From assembly GCA_017883485.1 (NCBI GenBank), contig JADGNM010000161.1, positions 1-6,316 of the forward strand: a DNA stretch of 6,316 nt. The letters run 5' to 3'. The DNA comes from Methanosarcina sp. Its GTDB lineage: Archaea; Halobacteriota; Methanosarcinia; Methanosarcinales; Methanosarcinaceae. Positions 1 to 5,617 of this stretch are shown piece after piece. The stretch's first letter is position 1; each line of letters opens with the position of its first letter. The position numbers and the translations under genes are program-made. The notes under the pieces were generated by a model, which ran no database searches, was not told the DNA's origin, and was given only the letters and a program-made list of their open reading frames with translations.

Positions 1-1
1 A

Positions 2-325
2 AGCGCGCACTCCCAGCTTGCGCTCCTTGCGCCCCATGGAAAGCCCCGGCGCGCCTCCCTCTACGATAAACGCCCCCATGCCCCGCTCTCCCTCCACGCG
101 CGCTAAGACGATGTGGAGATCGGCGATGCCGCCGTTGGTGATGAACTGCTTGCGACCGTCGAGCACCCAGTCGGCGCCGTCACGGCGCGCGGTCGTGGTG
201 ATCGCCGAGATATCGGAGCCTGCCTGCGGCTCGGTCAGGCAGAGCGCGCCCAGGTGCACCTCGTCCGGGTCGCAGAAGAGCGGCAGGTAGCGGCGCTGCT
301 GCTCCTCGGTACCGAAGGCGAGGAT
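2..325 (-). CDS. Acyl-CoA dehydrogenase, internal fragment (bacterial type, open at both ends)
   Basis: Read on the minus strand, this stretch gives about 108 uninterrupted codons matching the middle of an acyl-CoA dehydrogenase, the FAD flavoenzyme that oxidises acyl-CoA to enoyl-CoA. Visible in order are FGTEEQQRRYLP (end of the N-terminal helical domain), then CLTEPQAGSD, the classic flavin- and substrate-contacting signature, then DWVLDGRKQFITNG, and finally RKERKLGVRA near the start of the C-terminal region. There is no start or stop codon: one end runs off the window and the other stops at the join with the archaeal gene. Third codon positions are strongly G/C, unlike every other gene here, so the donor is probably a GC-rich bacterium. 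I infer contamination or a chimeric clone rather than transfer, because the fragment is broken at both ends and abuts another broken gene. The family call is secure; substrate class cannot be decided. Confidence 0.88.
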   Translation of the reverse strand, partial: MLAFGTEEQQRRYLPLFCDPDEVHLGALCLTEPQAGSDISAITTTARRDGADWVLDGRKQFITNGGIADLHIVLARVEGERGMGAFIVEGGAPGLSMGRKERKLGVRA

Positions 326-350
326 CGGGCCAATGTAGGCGTAGGGATCC
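323..350. other. Probable chimeric junction at a GATC site
   Basis: Coding sense switches here from the minus-strand acyl-CoA dehydrogenase to the plus-strand geranylgeranyl reductase. Two GATC tetranucleotides lie in the zone, at 323-326 and at 346-349 (the latter inside GGATCC). The first is the better break point. To its right, the plus strand reads DRANVGVGIRRG, which fits the conserved ANVGxG stretch of geranylgeranyl reductases. To its left, the minus strand reads ILAFGTEEQ, which fits acyl-CoA dehydrogenases. A join at GATC is what ligation of Sau3AI- or MboI-type ends would leave. That mechanism is inference; the composition and coding switch is seen directly. Confidence 0.75.
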
Positions 351-859
351 GACGAGGAATGACCGAAAAAGGGGTTTCTGCAAAAGAGTACCTTAATCGC
401 TTCATGCGGGATCATCCTCTCGCCAGCCAGAAGCTCAAAAACGGAATCGTTATGAACGTTATTGCAGGCATCCTTCCGGTCAATGGAGCTCCCGAAAGAA
501 CCGCAACCGAAGATTCGCTGGTTGTCGGGGATGCAGCCGGCCAGATCATTGCAACAAACGGAGGCGGAATCCCTCCTGCAATAATTGCCGGAAAAGTGGC
601 TGGAGAAACTACAGCCAAATTTATTGCAGGCAGATGCCGACTTGAAGAATACGATCGGCTCTGGAGGGCTCAGATCGGAAACGCAATTGAGACTTCGGTA
701 CAGGCAAGACAGCTTATGGACGGGATCATGAGGTCCGACACCCTCATGAATGCGGCTTTCAAGTTTATTTCCCCGGAGCAGATGAAGGTCATGCAGTGCG
801 GAAAACTTCCAGGACATGTGAAAATAGGACTGCAGGCAATGAGCCTGAGAAAGAAATAA
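323..859 (+). CDS. Geranylgeranyl reductase family flavoprotein, C-terminal part (5' truncated at junction)
   Basis: The last ~178 codons of a geranylgeranyl reductase family protein. These FAD-dependent enzymes saturate the double bonds of geranylgeranyl chains, in archaea chiefly those of membrane ether lipids. Numbering from the junction, residues 3-8 (ANVGVG) match the strand preceding the catalytic-domain helices. Residues 67-73 (VVGDAAG) are the second FAD-binding motif, followed by NGGGIPPAIIAGKVAGE, the family's glycine-rich FAD/substrate loop. The C-terminal helical tail ends in SLRKK before a TAA. Family members are about 390-410 residues, so roughly the first 220, including the N-terminal GxGxxG dinucleotide fold, are missing. 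An open frame continues leftward to an ATG at 113, but that part is antisense to the acyl-CoA dehydrogenase and is not real protein. Methanosarcina genomes carry several paralogues, so the exact substrate is open. It converges on the TPR gene with 11 bases between stops. Confidence 0.85.
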   Translation, partial: DRANVGVGIRRGMTEKGVSAKEYLNRFMRDHPLASQKLKNGIVMNVIAGILPVNGAPERTATEDSLVVGDAAGQIIATNGGGIPPAIIAGKVAGETTAKFIAGRCRLEEYDRLWRAQIGNAIETSVQARQLMDGIMRSDTLMNAAFKFISPEQMKVMQCGKLPGHVKIGLQAMSLRKK

Positions 860-870
860 TTACTTCAAGT

Positions 871-1248
871 TTATGCATTTGCTTTTTCCTGATCTTTTTC
901 CACATCTGCCTTTTTTATTTCTTCCTCATATTTTCCTTCGGCTGCCCTCATCCTCCTTAGTTCCGTTTCAGCGTCCTCTTTATTGTATTTTGCTTCCAGG
1001 TAACTGGGCCTGATCTCAAGGGCTTTATCAAATGAGGCAATCGCATCCTCATATCTTTTCAGAATCACAAATTCAAGTCCCCTCAGGTTCCAGGCTCCTG
1101 GAAAGTCAGGTTTTAACGCAAGGACTTTATCGAAATACTCAATCTTCTTTTCAGGATCAGTTTCGCGTACTGCAAGTCCATACCATTCCTCGACGGTTTT
1201 TCCCTCAATTTTTTTCTTGAATAGCTTGTCCAGGAAACTCAAAAGCAT
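871..1248 (-). CDS. Small TPR-repeat protein
   Basis: A 125-residue soluble protein with tetratricopeptide repeats, a helical scaffold for protein-protein contacts. After a short basic amphipathic N-terminus (LLSFLDKLFKKK), residues ~21-50 form a degenerate repeat (YFDKVLALKPDFP) and residues ~51-84 a good one (GAWNLRGLEFVILKRYEDAIASFDKALEIRPSYL pattern: W, G, Y, A, F, A, L, P at the consensus positions). Residues ~85-125 are a highly charged Glu/Lys-rich helix, possibly coiled coil. I chose the ATG at 1248. A GTG lies one codon upstream at 1251, but the Shine-Dalgarno-like GGGTG is already very close to the ATG and would overlap the GTG. No signal peptide or membrane span is seen. Partners cannot be inferred from the neighbours, which share no obvious role. 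Small TPR proteins of this sort are common in methanogens and mostly uncharacterised. Confidence 0.85.
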   Translation of the reverse strand: MLLSFLDKLFKKKIEGKTVEEWYGLAVRETDPEKKIEYFDKVLALKPDFPGAWNLRGLEFVILKRYEDAIASFDKALEIRPSYLEAKYNKEDAETELRRMRAAEGKYEEEIKKADVEKDQEKANA

Positions 1249-1298
1249 CACACCCTTTTAGAGATTGGTCTGGTATATAGAAATAGCTAATTATGCCT

Positions 1299-1306
1299 GT
1301 TATAAA
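1299..1306 (-). promoter_or_regulatory. Candidate TATA box of the TPR gene
   Basis: On the minus strand TTTATAAC follows an A/T-rich stretch resembling a BRE. It would place transcription start near 1277, giving a leader of about 30 bases before the ATG at 1248. A second TATA-like stretch (1273-1279) lies closer to the gene and would make the transcript nearly leaderless, so I favour the distal one. This is pattern-based only. Confidence 0.4.
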
Positions 1307-1335
1307 TTAAAAATTTAAAATGTTTAAAAAATTAA
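1305..1335 (-). terminator. T-rich transcription end downstream of the membrane protein gene
   Basis: Just past the TAA at 1347, the minus strand has successive T runs (six, four and five Ts) with no stem-loop, the usual form of intrinsic termination signal in archaea. It overlaps the candidate promoter of the next gene (1299-1306), so the two transcription units sit back to back. Confidence 0.4.
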
Positions 1336-1346
1336 TATCTTCTTGC

Positions 1347-2264
1347 TTACCTAAGCAATCTTGTTTCATTTAATAAACTATTAAAATCGGAGCTTATTAC
1401 CAATTTGGTGATGTTTCCTGAAGTTGTTACGTTGTATGTCACTCCGCGTTCACTCGAATTTGCCTGGAGGGCTGTGATGTTTTTGGCCATATCGGGTTTC
1501 ACATTCATGAAAATGGATGTCTGGGCGTAACTGCCGTCATCTAGCTTTCGGAGATCCGTATAATACTGATCGGCGACAGCATCAGTTGTAATGTTAGTTT
1601 TTATTGCGACTTCCTGAAGGATCACATCCTCGGGGTTCGCCTGGCTCAGGATCTGGTTGAATTCAGTGGTGGATGTCGCATTTTTCTCCAGTACATCGAT
1701 TACATTTTTAACACTCTGGCGAGAGCCGAGAATTACAGGGCTTCCGACTACATTCCAGAAATCATTGGTGCCGTTTCCCCTTGCAAGAAGTTCGTAGCCG
1801 TGATATGGAACTGGAGTAAAGGCGGTAAGAATCTTTTGTTCTGGGATCGCATGCAGTTCAAATATATTTCCGTCAGGGTAATATGCGACGTAGCGTTTCG
1901 TAACATCGGCACCGTAGAGCGGTTTCAATGTAGTTGTGTTTCCAAATGATAGCTCCAATGGTGTTCCTGTTGTTTTCTTCAGGTCTACATACTCCGCACC
2001 CATTACCCCAGCAGGAGACATGTTCAATCCATCGGCAATAGAATTGAATTGGTGACGTACCTGTTTGCCTGGGATTTGCAAAAAAGAGATTGTAGAAATA
2101 TTGTTTTCAGCGGAGGGAGTAGAAGCTTCATTTTCATTATTACTGTTATCCTTTGGGCCGCCGCCGCCCGTAACGAGATATAAGAAGACTGAGAAAAACA
2201 TTATTGCAGCCAAAAGAATAGCTATATATTTCTGGTTTTTTGTTGCTTTTGCCTTTTGTTTCAT
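1347..2264 (-). CDS. Membrane-anchored, sequon-rich extracytoplasmic protein of unknown function
   Basis: I do not recognise this 305-residue protein. A basic N-terminus (KQKAKATKNQK) precedes one hydrophobic segment at residues ~13-32 (YIAILLAAIMFFSVFLYLVT), then GGGG and an Asn/Ser/Glu-rich linker to ~residue 55. The rest is a ~250-residue soluble domain with mixed alpha/beta character. There is no lipobox Cys and no Cys anywhere, so it is an uncleaved or signal-anchor protein, not a lipoprotein. With N-in topology the domain lies outside the cell, which agrees with ten N-x-S/T sequons that archaeal oligosaccharyltransferase could glycosylate. The start is the ATG at 2264: GAGGT sits 7 bases upstream, whereas a TTG one codon earlier would be too close. 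It has 132 bases to the pyruvate kinase stop and its own promoter, so a functional link to that gene is not implied. It resembles conserved hypothetical membrane proteins of Methanosarcina in layout only. Confidence 0.8.
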   Translation of the reverse strand: MKQKAKATKNQKYIAILLAAIMFFSVFLYLVTGGGGPKDNSNNENEASTPSAENNISTISFLQIPGKQVRHQFNSIADGLNMSPAGVMGAEYVDLKKTTGTPLELSFGNTTTLKPLYGADVTKRYVAYYPDGNIFELHAIPEQKILTAFTPVPYHGYELLARGNGTNDFWNVVGSPVILGSRQSVKNVIDVLEKNATSTTEFNQILSQANPEDVILQEVAIKTNITTDAVADQYYTDLRKLDDGSYAQTSIFMNVKPDMAKNITALQANSSERGVTYNVTTSGNITKLVISSDFNSLLNETRLLR

Positions 2265-2310
2265 CAATGAAACCTCATAAGATAAAATGGATTTTTCTGA
2301 CAGTAGAGAA

Positions 2311-2325
2311 CAGTATTTAATATCT
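2311..2325 (-). promoter_or_regulatory. Candidate promoter (TATA box) of the membrane protein gene
   Basis: The minus strand carries AGATATTAAATACTG, with a TATA-like core TATTAAATA. The expected start point ~25 bases downstream is near 2292, giving a leader of ~28 bases that contains the GAGGT ribosome-binding site at 2272-2276. This is pattern-based. Confidence 0.4.
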
Positions 2326-2333
2326 AAATGTTA

Positions 2334-2364
2334 TTTAAAACTGGAGTTTTTGTTTAAACTGGAG
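2334..2364. repeat. Two direct copies of AAACTGGAG upstream of the membrane protein promoter
   Basis: AAACTGGAG occurs at 2338-2346 and 2356-2364, exactly 18 bases apart. Each copy is preceded by T and A residues (TTTAAAACTGGAG and TTTAAACTGGAG). They lie just upstream of the candidate TATA box, where archaeal activators often bind. They are equally within the 3' trailer of pyruvate kinase, so a role there is possible. Confidence 0.45.
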
Positions 2365-2396
2365 ACCCTTATTTGTTGCTGAGGCTGTCTGCGAGC

Positions 2397-3830
2397 TCAG
2401 TCAAGGGTAAGAATTTTAAGCATATTTGTGCCTCCGGGTTTTCCTGAAGAAGGACCCTGAGTAAAAATTACAATGTCTTTACTATTTGCAAATCCAAGTT
2501 CTTTAGCTCTTTTCGTAGCTTCTACTTCCCAGTTTTCAATTACTTCTTTCACAAAGACCGGATAAACGCCATAAGATAAGGAAAGAAAGGCGCAGGTTCT
2601 TGGGAAGCGACTGAAAGCGAGGATCCAGGAGTCTGGTTTGAAACGTGATATCCTGCGAGGAGTTGCCCCGCTTCTTGTGGGTGTCAGTATGGCTGCAACA
2701 GGCAGTTTATGCAGGGCTTCGTGCACCTGGAGGGTTATTACCTCATCCACTGACATTTCCCTTATCATAATACCCTTGATTATTGTATCAAGTCCCCACT
2801 TCGTCTTAGAGCGCCAGTTTTCGGTAGCTTTTGCAATCTTTGCCATCATTTCAACGGCTTCCACAGGATAATTGCCAACAGCTGTTTCTTCCGAAAGCAT
2901 GACAGCATCCGTCCCATCGAGAATCGCATTAGCAACATCTGTCGCCTCTGCACGGGTAGGTCTGATATTATCAGTCATAGAAGCCAGCATCTGGGTAGCC
3001 GTAATTACCGGGATTCCAAGAAGTTGTGCACCCTGGATAAGTTCTTTCTGGACGGATGGGACTTCCTGAATAGGAATTTCTACCCCGAGATCTCCCCTGG
3101 CAACCATAAGAGCGTCTGTTTGCGCAAGAATTTCCCCAATATTCTCTACAGCCTGTCTTCTCTCGATTTTAGCAACTATATTTACGGACTTTCCTCTGGC
3201 TGCAGCAAAATCTCGGACTTTCCGAATGTCATCGGCATTTTCAATGAAAGAGATACTGAAAGTGTCAATATCTTCATTCAGGGCGAACTCAACGATCTTT
3301 AAATCCTTTTCCGTTACAGGGTCAAGGAAAATCTTTGCTCCCGGAAGGTTCAGCCCTTTATGGGAAAAAAGCTCTCCTCCAATTATAACCTCACAAAGTA
3401 CGTCATTTCCCGAGATTTCCAGGCAGCGGAGCTGGATAAACCCGTCACTTAAGTAAATAAGGCTTCCGGGAACTACGCTTTCCGGGAGCTGCTTATAGCT
3501 TACAGGGATGCGCTCCGAATTTCCGGAAGATTCATCAACCGTAAGGGTCACACGATTCCCTTTATGAAGCATAATCGGCTCTTTTTCCAGCTTGCCTAGC
3601 CGGATCTTCGGGCCGGGCAGATCAGCAAGAATTGCAACTGTTCTGTCAAGCTCTTCTGCAACCTTGCGGACTCTTCGGATTATTTCTCCATGGCTTTCAA
3701 AGTCCCCATGGGAAAAGTTGATCCTTGCCACATTCATGCCTGTAAGCACAAGTTCCCTAATGACTTCCTCAGAAGAAGAAGCGGGGCCTATTGTGCAGAC
3801 GATCTTTGTCTTATGGTCCGGGATTTGCAT
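2397..3830 (-). CDS. pyk: Pyruvate kinase
   Basis: Cytoplasmic enzyme of 477 residues transferring phosphate from phosphoenolpyruvate to ADP, the last step of glycolysis. The A-domain barrel begins at KTKIVCTIGPAS; R36, N38 and S40 (ARINFSHG) are the nucleotide/PEP-binding trio. DLPGPKIRLG (70-79) leads into the B-domain lid (~80-175). The active-site signature VNIVAKIERRQ spans 216-226 with catalytic K221 and metal ligand E223. RGDLG carries the metal-binding D247, ATQM the conserved T279, and PTRAEATDVANAILDGTDAVMLS (291-313) is intact. The C-terminal domain (~340-477) ends GPSSGKPGGTN, with no PEP-utiliser extension. I chose the ATG at 3830 because it starts right at the conserved core and GAGG lies 10 bases upstream. 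An in-frame ATG at 3938 would add 36 low-complexity residues without a good ribosome-binding site. The next gene upstream is the aldolase, another glycolytic enzyme, so co-transcription is plausible. Confidence 0.95.
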   Translation of the reverse strand: MQIPDHKTKIVCTIGPASSSEEVIRELVLTGMNVARINFSHGDFESHGEIIRRVRKVAEELDRTVAILADLPGPKIRLGKLEKEPIMLHKGNRVTLTVDESSGNSERIPVSYKQLPESVVPGSLIYLSDGFIQLRCLEISGNDVLCEVIIGGELFSHKGLNLPGAKIFLDPVTEKDLKIVEFALNEDIDTFSISFIENADDIRKVRDFAAARGKSVNIVAKIERRQAVENIGEILAQTDALMVARGDLGVEIPIQEVPSVQKELIQGAQLLGIPVITATQMLASMTDNIRPTRAEATDVANAILDGTDAVMLSEETAVGNYPVEAVEMMAKIAKATENWRSKTKWGLDTIIKGIMIREMSVDEVITLQVHEALHKLPVAAILTPTRSGATPRRISRFKPDSWILAFSRFPRTCAFLSLSYGVYPVFVKEVIENWEVEATKRAKELGFANSKDIVIFTQGPSSGKPGGTNMLKILTLD

Positions 3831-3861
3831 AGTTACACGGCCTCTAATGTTCAACTTATAA

Positions 3862-3897
3862 TCAACGCCGTTTTGGAAATCAATGCCGTTTTGGAAT
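3862..3897. repeat. 18-bp tandem duplication in the pyruvate kinase leader
   Basis: Two adjacent 18-base units, 3862-3879 and 3880-3897, share 16 of 18 positions around a GCCGTTTTGGAA core. They sit 32-67 bases upstream of the chosen pyk start. If the longer start at 3938 were used, they would encode the repeated pair FQNGID / FQNGVD. The unit length is a multiple of three, so the frame is kept either way. Confidence 0.75.
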
Positions 3898-3969
3898 TTC
3901 GATACGTTGTTTCTTATTTTCAAGGGCTTTGGCAGCATGCTCCGTTCTAGTTAGCAAATTTCACTTCGG

Positions 3970-4022
3970 TTTATGCAGTCTGCCATAATCCGATTTATGC
4001 AGTTTTCCTATAAACCTGCAGT
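3970..4022. repeat. Repeated TTTATGCAGT / TGCAGT motifs between aldolase and pyruvate kinase
   Basis: TTTATGCAGT is found exactly twice, at 3970-3979 and 3994-4003. A shorter TGCAGT recurs at 4017-4022, next to the aldolase stop. In the minus-strand sense they precede pyk by 140-190 bases. They could be operator half-sites for a pyk promoter or remnants of short duplications. No clear TATA box can be assigned to pyk. Confidence 0.4.
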
Positions 4023-4026
4023 TCTT

Positions 4027-4950
4027 TCATTTACCTTTATAAATCTTCAGAGCCTCTTCAACGCTTGCGTCCTCAACGGTTATTGCATAGACAGCGTTAC
4101 ACATGCGAATAGCTTCGTCAAGAGGTCTCTGGTGAATATTTCTTCCAGTTGCGTTACCCATAGCTCCAGAGATATGGATCTGGTCATATAGTTTTCTCAA
4201 GAAGGCCTCACATTCGTCACTTGTGCCGCCTGCGCAAACGACTTTTGTACGTCCAGCTGCTTTAATGGCTTCCCTGAAAACTTCAGCAGATTTTGCTCCT
4301 TCTTTTTTAGGGTAATTGACCTTTACAAAATCAGTACCGAGGCAGGCGCCTACTCCCGTTGCACCTGCAATAAGATGCGGGTCTTTCTCATCCTTTACAG
4401 CAGCACCGCGCGGATAGATCCAGAGTACTGAAACCATCCCATGCTGGTGGGCGTCGTAAACTACCTGGGCGGCCTGCACGAGCATCTCGGCTTCAAACTC
4501 ACTTCCAAGGTAAATGGTATAGCCTACGCCAAGAATATTAAGCTCGCTGTTTTCCTTAAATTGGACTACCTGATCTATGTCGTACCAGAGATTGCTAAAA
4601 GGTTCAGCCTGGGAAGTTTCTACAAGATTTGTCTTTGAATTTACTTTCACGAGATAGGGCACATCTTTGTAATCCATGCCATAACGCGCTATCAGTCCGA
4701 GCTGGGCTGCAAAAACTCCTATTTTTGTCTGGGCTGCTATTTTAAAAAGGTGCTCTGGATCAGCATCGTCTTCAGGCACTCCTTCTCCATAGAAGTCATC
4801 ATTTAAATGTTCTATTCTTTGGTCTCCTGCAAACAGCATGAGTCGGCCGCTTTCTTTTGTAATCTCCAGGTAATTTTTAACGTATGTTTCGCGCATCGCT
4901 TTCGGGACATCTAAAGGTACTATTACGTCCTCTTTGTTAATTGAAACCAT
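4027..4950 (-). CDS. Class I fructose-bisphosphate aldolase, archaeal DhnA/FbaB type
   Basis: A 307-residue TIM-barrel aldolase of the archaeal class I (DhnA, COG1830-like) family, which interconverts fructose 1,6-bisphosphate with dihydroxyacetone phosphate and glyceraldehyde 3-phosphate through a lysine Schiff base. Visible landmarks are FAGDQRIEH (D43, equivalent to the DHGxEH motif), LWIYPRG at 176-182 with the conserved W177 and Y179, and TDFVKVNYP at 206-214 with K210 as the expected Schiff-base lysine. CAGGT (239-243) and SGAMGNATGRNIHQ (261-273) form the phosphate-binding loops. Start: ATG at 4950 with GAGGT 8 bases upstream. The length exceeds the ~265 residues typical of the related ADH (aminodideoxyheptulosonate) synthases of archaeal aromatic amino acid synthesis. 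With pyruvate kinase next door, this favours the glycolytic/gluconeogenic role, though that paralogous function is the main alternative. Confidence 0.85.
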   Translation of the reverse strand: MVSINKEDVIVPLDVPKAMRETYVKNYLEITKESGRLMLFAGDQRIEHLNDDFYGEGVPEDDADPEHLFKIAAQTKIGVFAAQLGLIARYGMDYKDVPYLVKVNSKTNLVETSQAEPFSNLWYDIDQVVQFKENSELNILGVGYTIYLGSEFEAEMLVQAAQVVYDAHQHGMVSVLWIYPRGAAVKDEKDPHLIAGATGVGACLGTDFVKVNYPKKEGAKSAEVFREAIKAAGRTKVVCAGGTSDECEAFLRKLYDQIHISGAMGNATGRNIHQRPLDEAIRMCNAVYAITVEDASVEEALKIYKGK

Positions 4951-4986
4951 GTGTATAAACCTCAGTCTGGTTAAGTGGCTTTAGCT

Positions 4987-5015
4987 GGATACAAATGTAC
5001 TGTGAAACTGTATCC
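4987..5015. promoter_or_regulatory. Inverted repeat GGATACA-N15-TGTATCC in the aldolase promoter region (candidate operator)
   Basis: Perfect 7-base arms at 4987-4993 and 5009-5015 flank a 15-base spacer, 37-65 bases upstream of the aldolase ATG. If the TATA box at about 5028-5037 is used, the transcription start (~5003) falls inside the repeat, a typical repressor position. It could alternatively form a weak hairpin in the 5' leader. Confidence 0.4.
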
Positions 5016-5027
5016 AATAATTGATTT

Positions 5028-5056
5028 CATATATTAATGCAGTAACTATATTTATT
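5028..5056 (-). promoter_or_regulatory. Candidate TATA boxes for the aldolase gene
   Basis: The minus strand offers TTAATATATG (5028-5037) and, further upstream, TAAATATAG within a run of AAAT repeats. The first would give a leader of roughly 50 bases, the second about 70. Neither can be preferred from sequence alone. Confidence 0.35.
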
Positions 5057-5318
5057 TATTTATTTTTGCAGTCGGGGGATATGATAGGTCATTTTAGGAA
5101 GTCATCTGCTATATACCTACTGAAATCTAAGATCTCATATATAATATGAAGTGATCCTGCATTTAGAAGACTATTTGATTAGGAATTATTAAGCATTTCT
5201 GAAATTTAAAACCATGATCAATAAACAAAGTTAATTGTGAAGAGCAGAAACTGAAAAATTCTGTTTTAAAGTGATGAAATAGACAAAAACTACGATATAT
5301 TCAAAAACCAGTTGAAGC
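5057..5318. other. AT-rich intergenic stretch, no gene seen
   Basis: This lies between the aldolase promoter and the tRNA cluster. There is no open frame with a credible ribosome-binding site on either strand. It contains the end of a TATT/AAAT tetranucleotide run (about 5048-5065) and a short palindrome CATAT-ATA-ATATG at 5136-5148. The minus strand near the tRNA end is T-rich, consistent with a transcription end. Confidence 0.5.
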
Positions 5319-5336
5319 AAAAACTAAAAGAAATTT
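5319..5336 (-). terminator. T-rich end of the tRNA transcription unit
   Basis: Directly 3' of the last tRNA, the minus strand reads TTTCTTTTAGTTTTTG, an oligo-T terminator of the archaeal kind without a hairpin. Confidence 0.5.
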
Positions 5337-5337
5337 A

Positions 5338-5410
5338 CGCCGCTTGCAGGGCTCGAACCTACGACATTCTGGTTAACAGCCAGACACTCTACCAACTGAG
5401 TTAAAGCGGC
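5338..5410 (-). tRNA. tRNA-Asn (anticodon GTT)
   Basis: A 73-base cloverleaf on the minus strand. The acceptor arm is GCCGCTT/AAGCGGC with discriminator G. The D arm is ACTC-loop-GAGT, and the anticodon stem TCTGG/CCAGA encloses CTGTTAA, giving anticodon GTT. The variable loop is five bases, and the T arm is GTAGG-TTCGAGC-CCTGC. CCA is not encoded. It is identical over all 73 bases to the tRNA at 5618-5690, which starts 280 bases away. It lies 25 bases downstream of the CAT tRNA and is probably on the same transcript. Confidence 0.96.
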
Positions 5411-5435
5411 TTTCTGATGGAATAATTAAAGTTTA

Positions 5436-5510
5436 TGGGCCTGACCGGATTTGAACCGGTGACCGCTCGGTTATGAGCCGAGCGCTCTAACCTGACTGAG
5501 CTACAGGCCC
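5436..5510 (-). tRNA. tRNA with CAT anticodon (tRNA-Met, or tRNA-Ile2 reading AUA)
   Basis: A 75-base cloverleaf on the minus strand. The acceptor is GGGCCTG/CAGGCCC with discriminator A. The D arm is GCTC/GAGC with a ten-base loop, and the anticodon stem CTCGG/CCGAG holds CTCATAA, anticodon CAT. The variable loop is five bases, and the T arm is ACCGG-TTCAAAT-CCGGT. No CCA is encoded. It is not the initiator, which in archaea normally begins with A1 and has GGG/CCC anticodon-stem pairs. Elongator Met and Ile2 (whose C34 becomes agmatidine) share this anticodon. The GGGCC acceptor resembles archaeal isoleucine tRNAs, so I lean to Ile2 without certainty. The tRNA itself is secure. Confidence 0.93.
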
Positions 5511-5547
5511 TACTGTAGTTTAACGCTTTAGCAGTAGTTAGGAAGGC

Positions 5548-5566
5548 TTTAATAATAAACTTTTTG
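5548..5566 (-). promoter_or_regulatory. Possible internal promoter before the CAT tRNA
   Basis: In the 107-base gap between the upstream Asn tRNA and the CAT tRNA, the minus strand carries an A-rich BRE-like stretch followed by TTTATTATTAAAG. A start ~25 bases on, near 5530, would give a short leader before 5510. This suggests the last two tRNAs can be transcribed apart from the first. The match is weak. Confidence 0.3.
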
Positions 5567-5617
5567 AATGTGTTTCCGTTTCCTAAAAATAACGTTATAA
5601 GAAATTAAAATACCTTA

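Noticed and set aside
113..322. Open frame upstream of the reductase fragment, beginning at the ATG at 113
   Set aside because: It is antisense to a clear acyl-CoA dehydrogenase and has no reductase-like residues until 323; the open frame is a by-product of GC-rich coding DNA and the chimeric join.
1249..1251. GTG as start of the TPR protein
   Set aside because: The ATG one codon later fits the Shine-Dalgarno-like sequence better; the difference is one residue.
2265..2267. TTG as start of the membrane protein
   Set aside because: GAGGT is only four bases from it but seven from the next ATG, which is the better start.
2638..3861. Several plus-strand open frames of 65-92 codons opposite pyruvate kinase
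   Set aside because: They are antisense to a conserved enzyme, have no recognisable domains and no ribosome-binding sites.
5136..5148. CATAT-ATA-ATATG palindrome as promoter or operator
   Set aside because: Simple AT palindrome with no gene in range on the plus strand; expected by chance in this composition.
5249..5277. C/D box small RNA (CTGA and GTGATGA motifs near each other)
   Set aside because: The boxes are in the wrong order for a C/D RNA and no D box follows the C box at a suitable distance.
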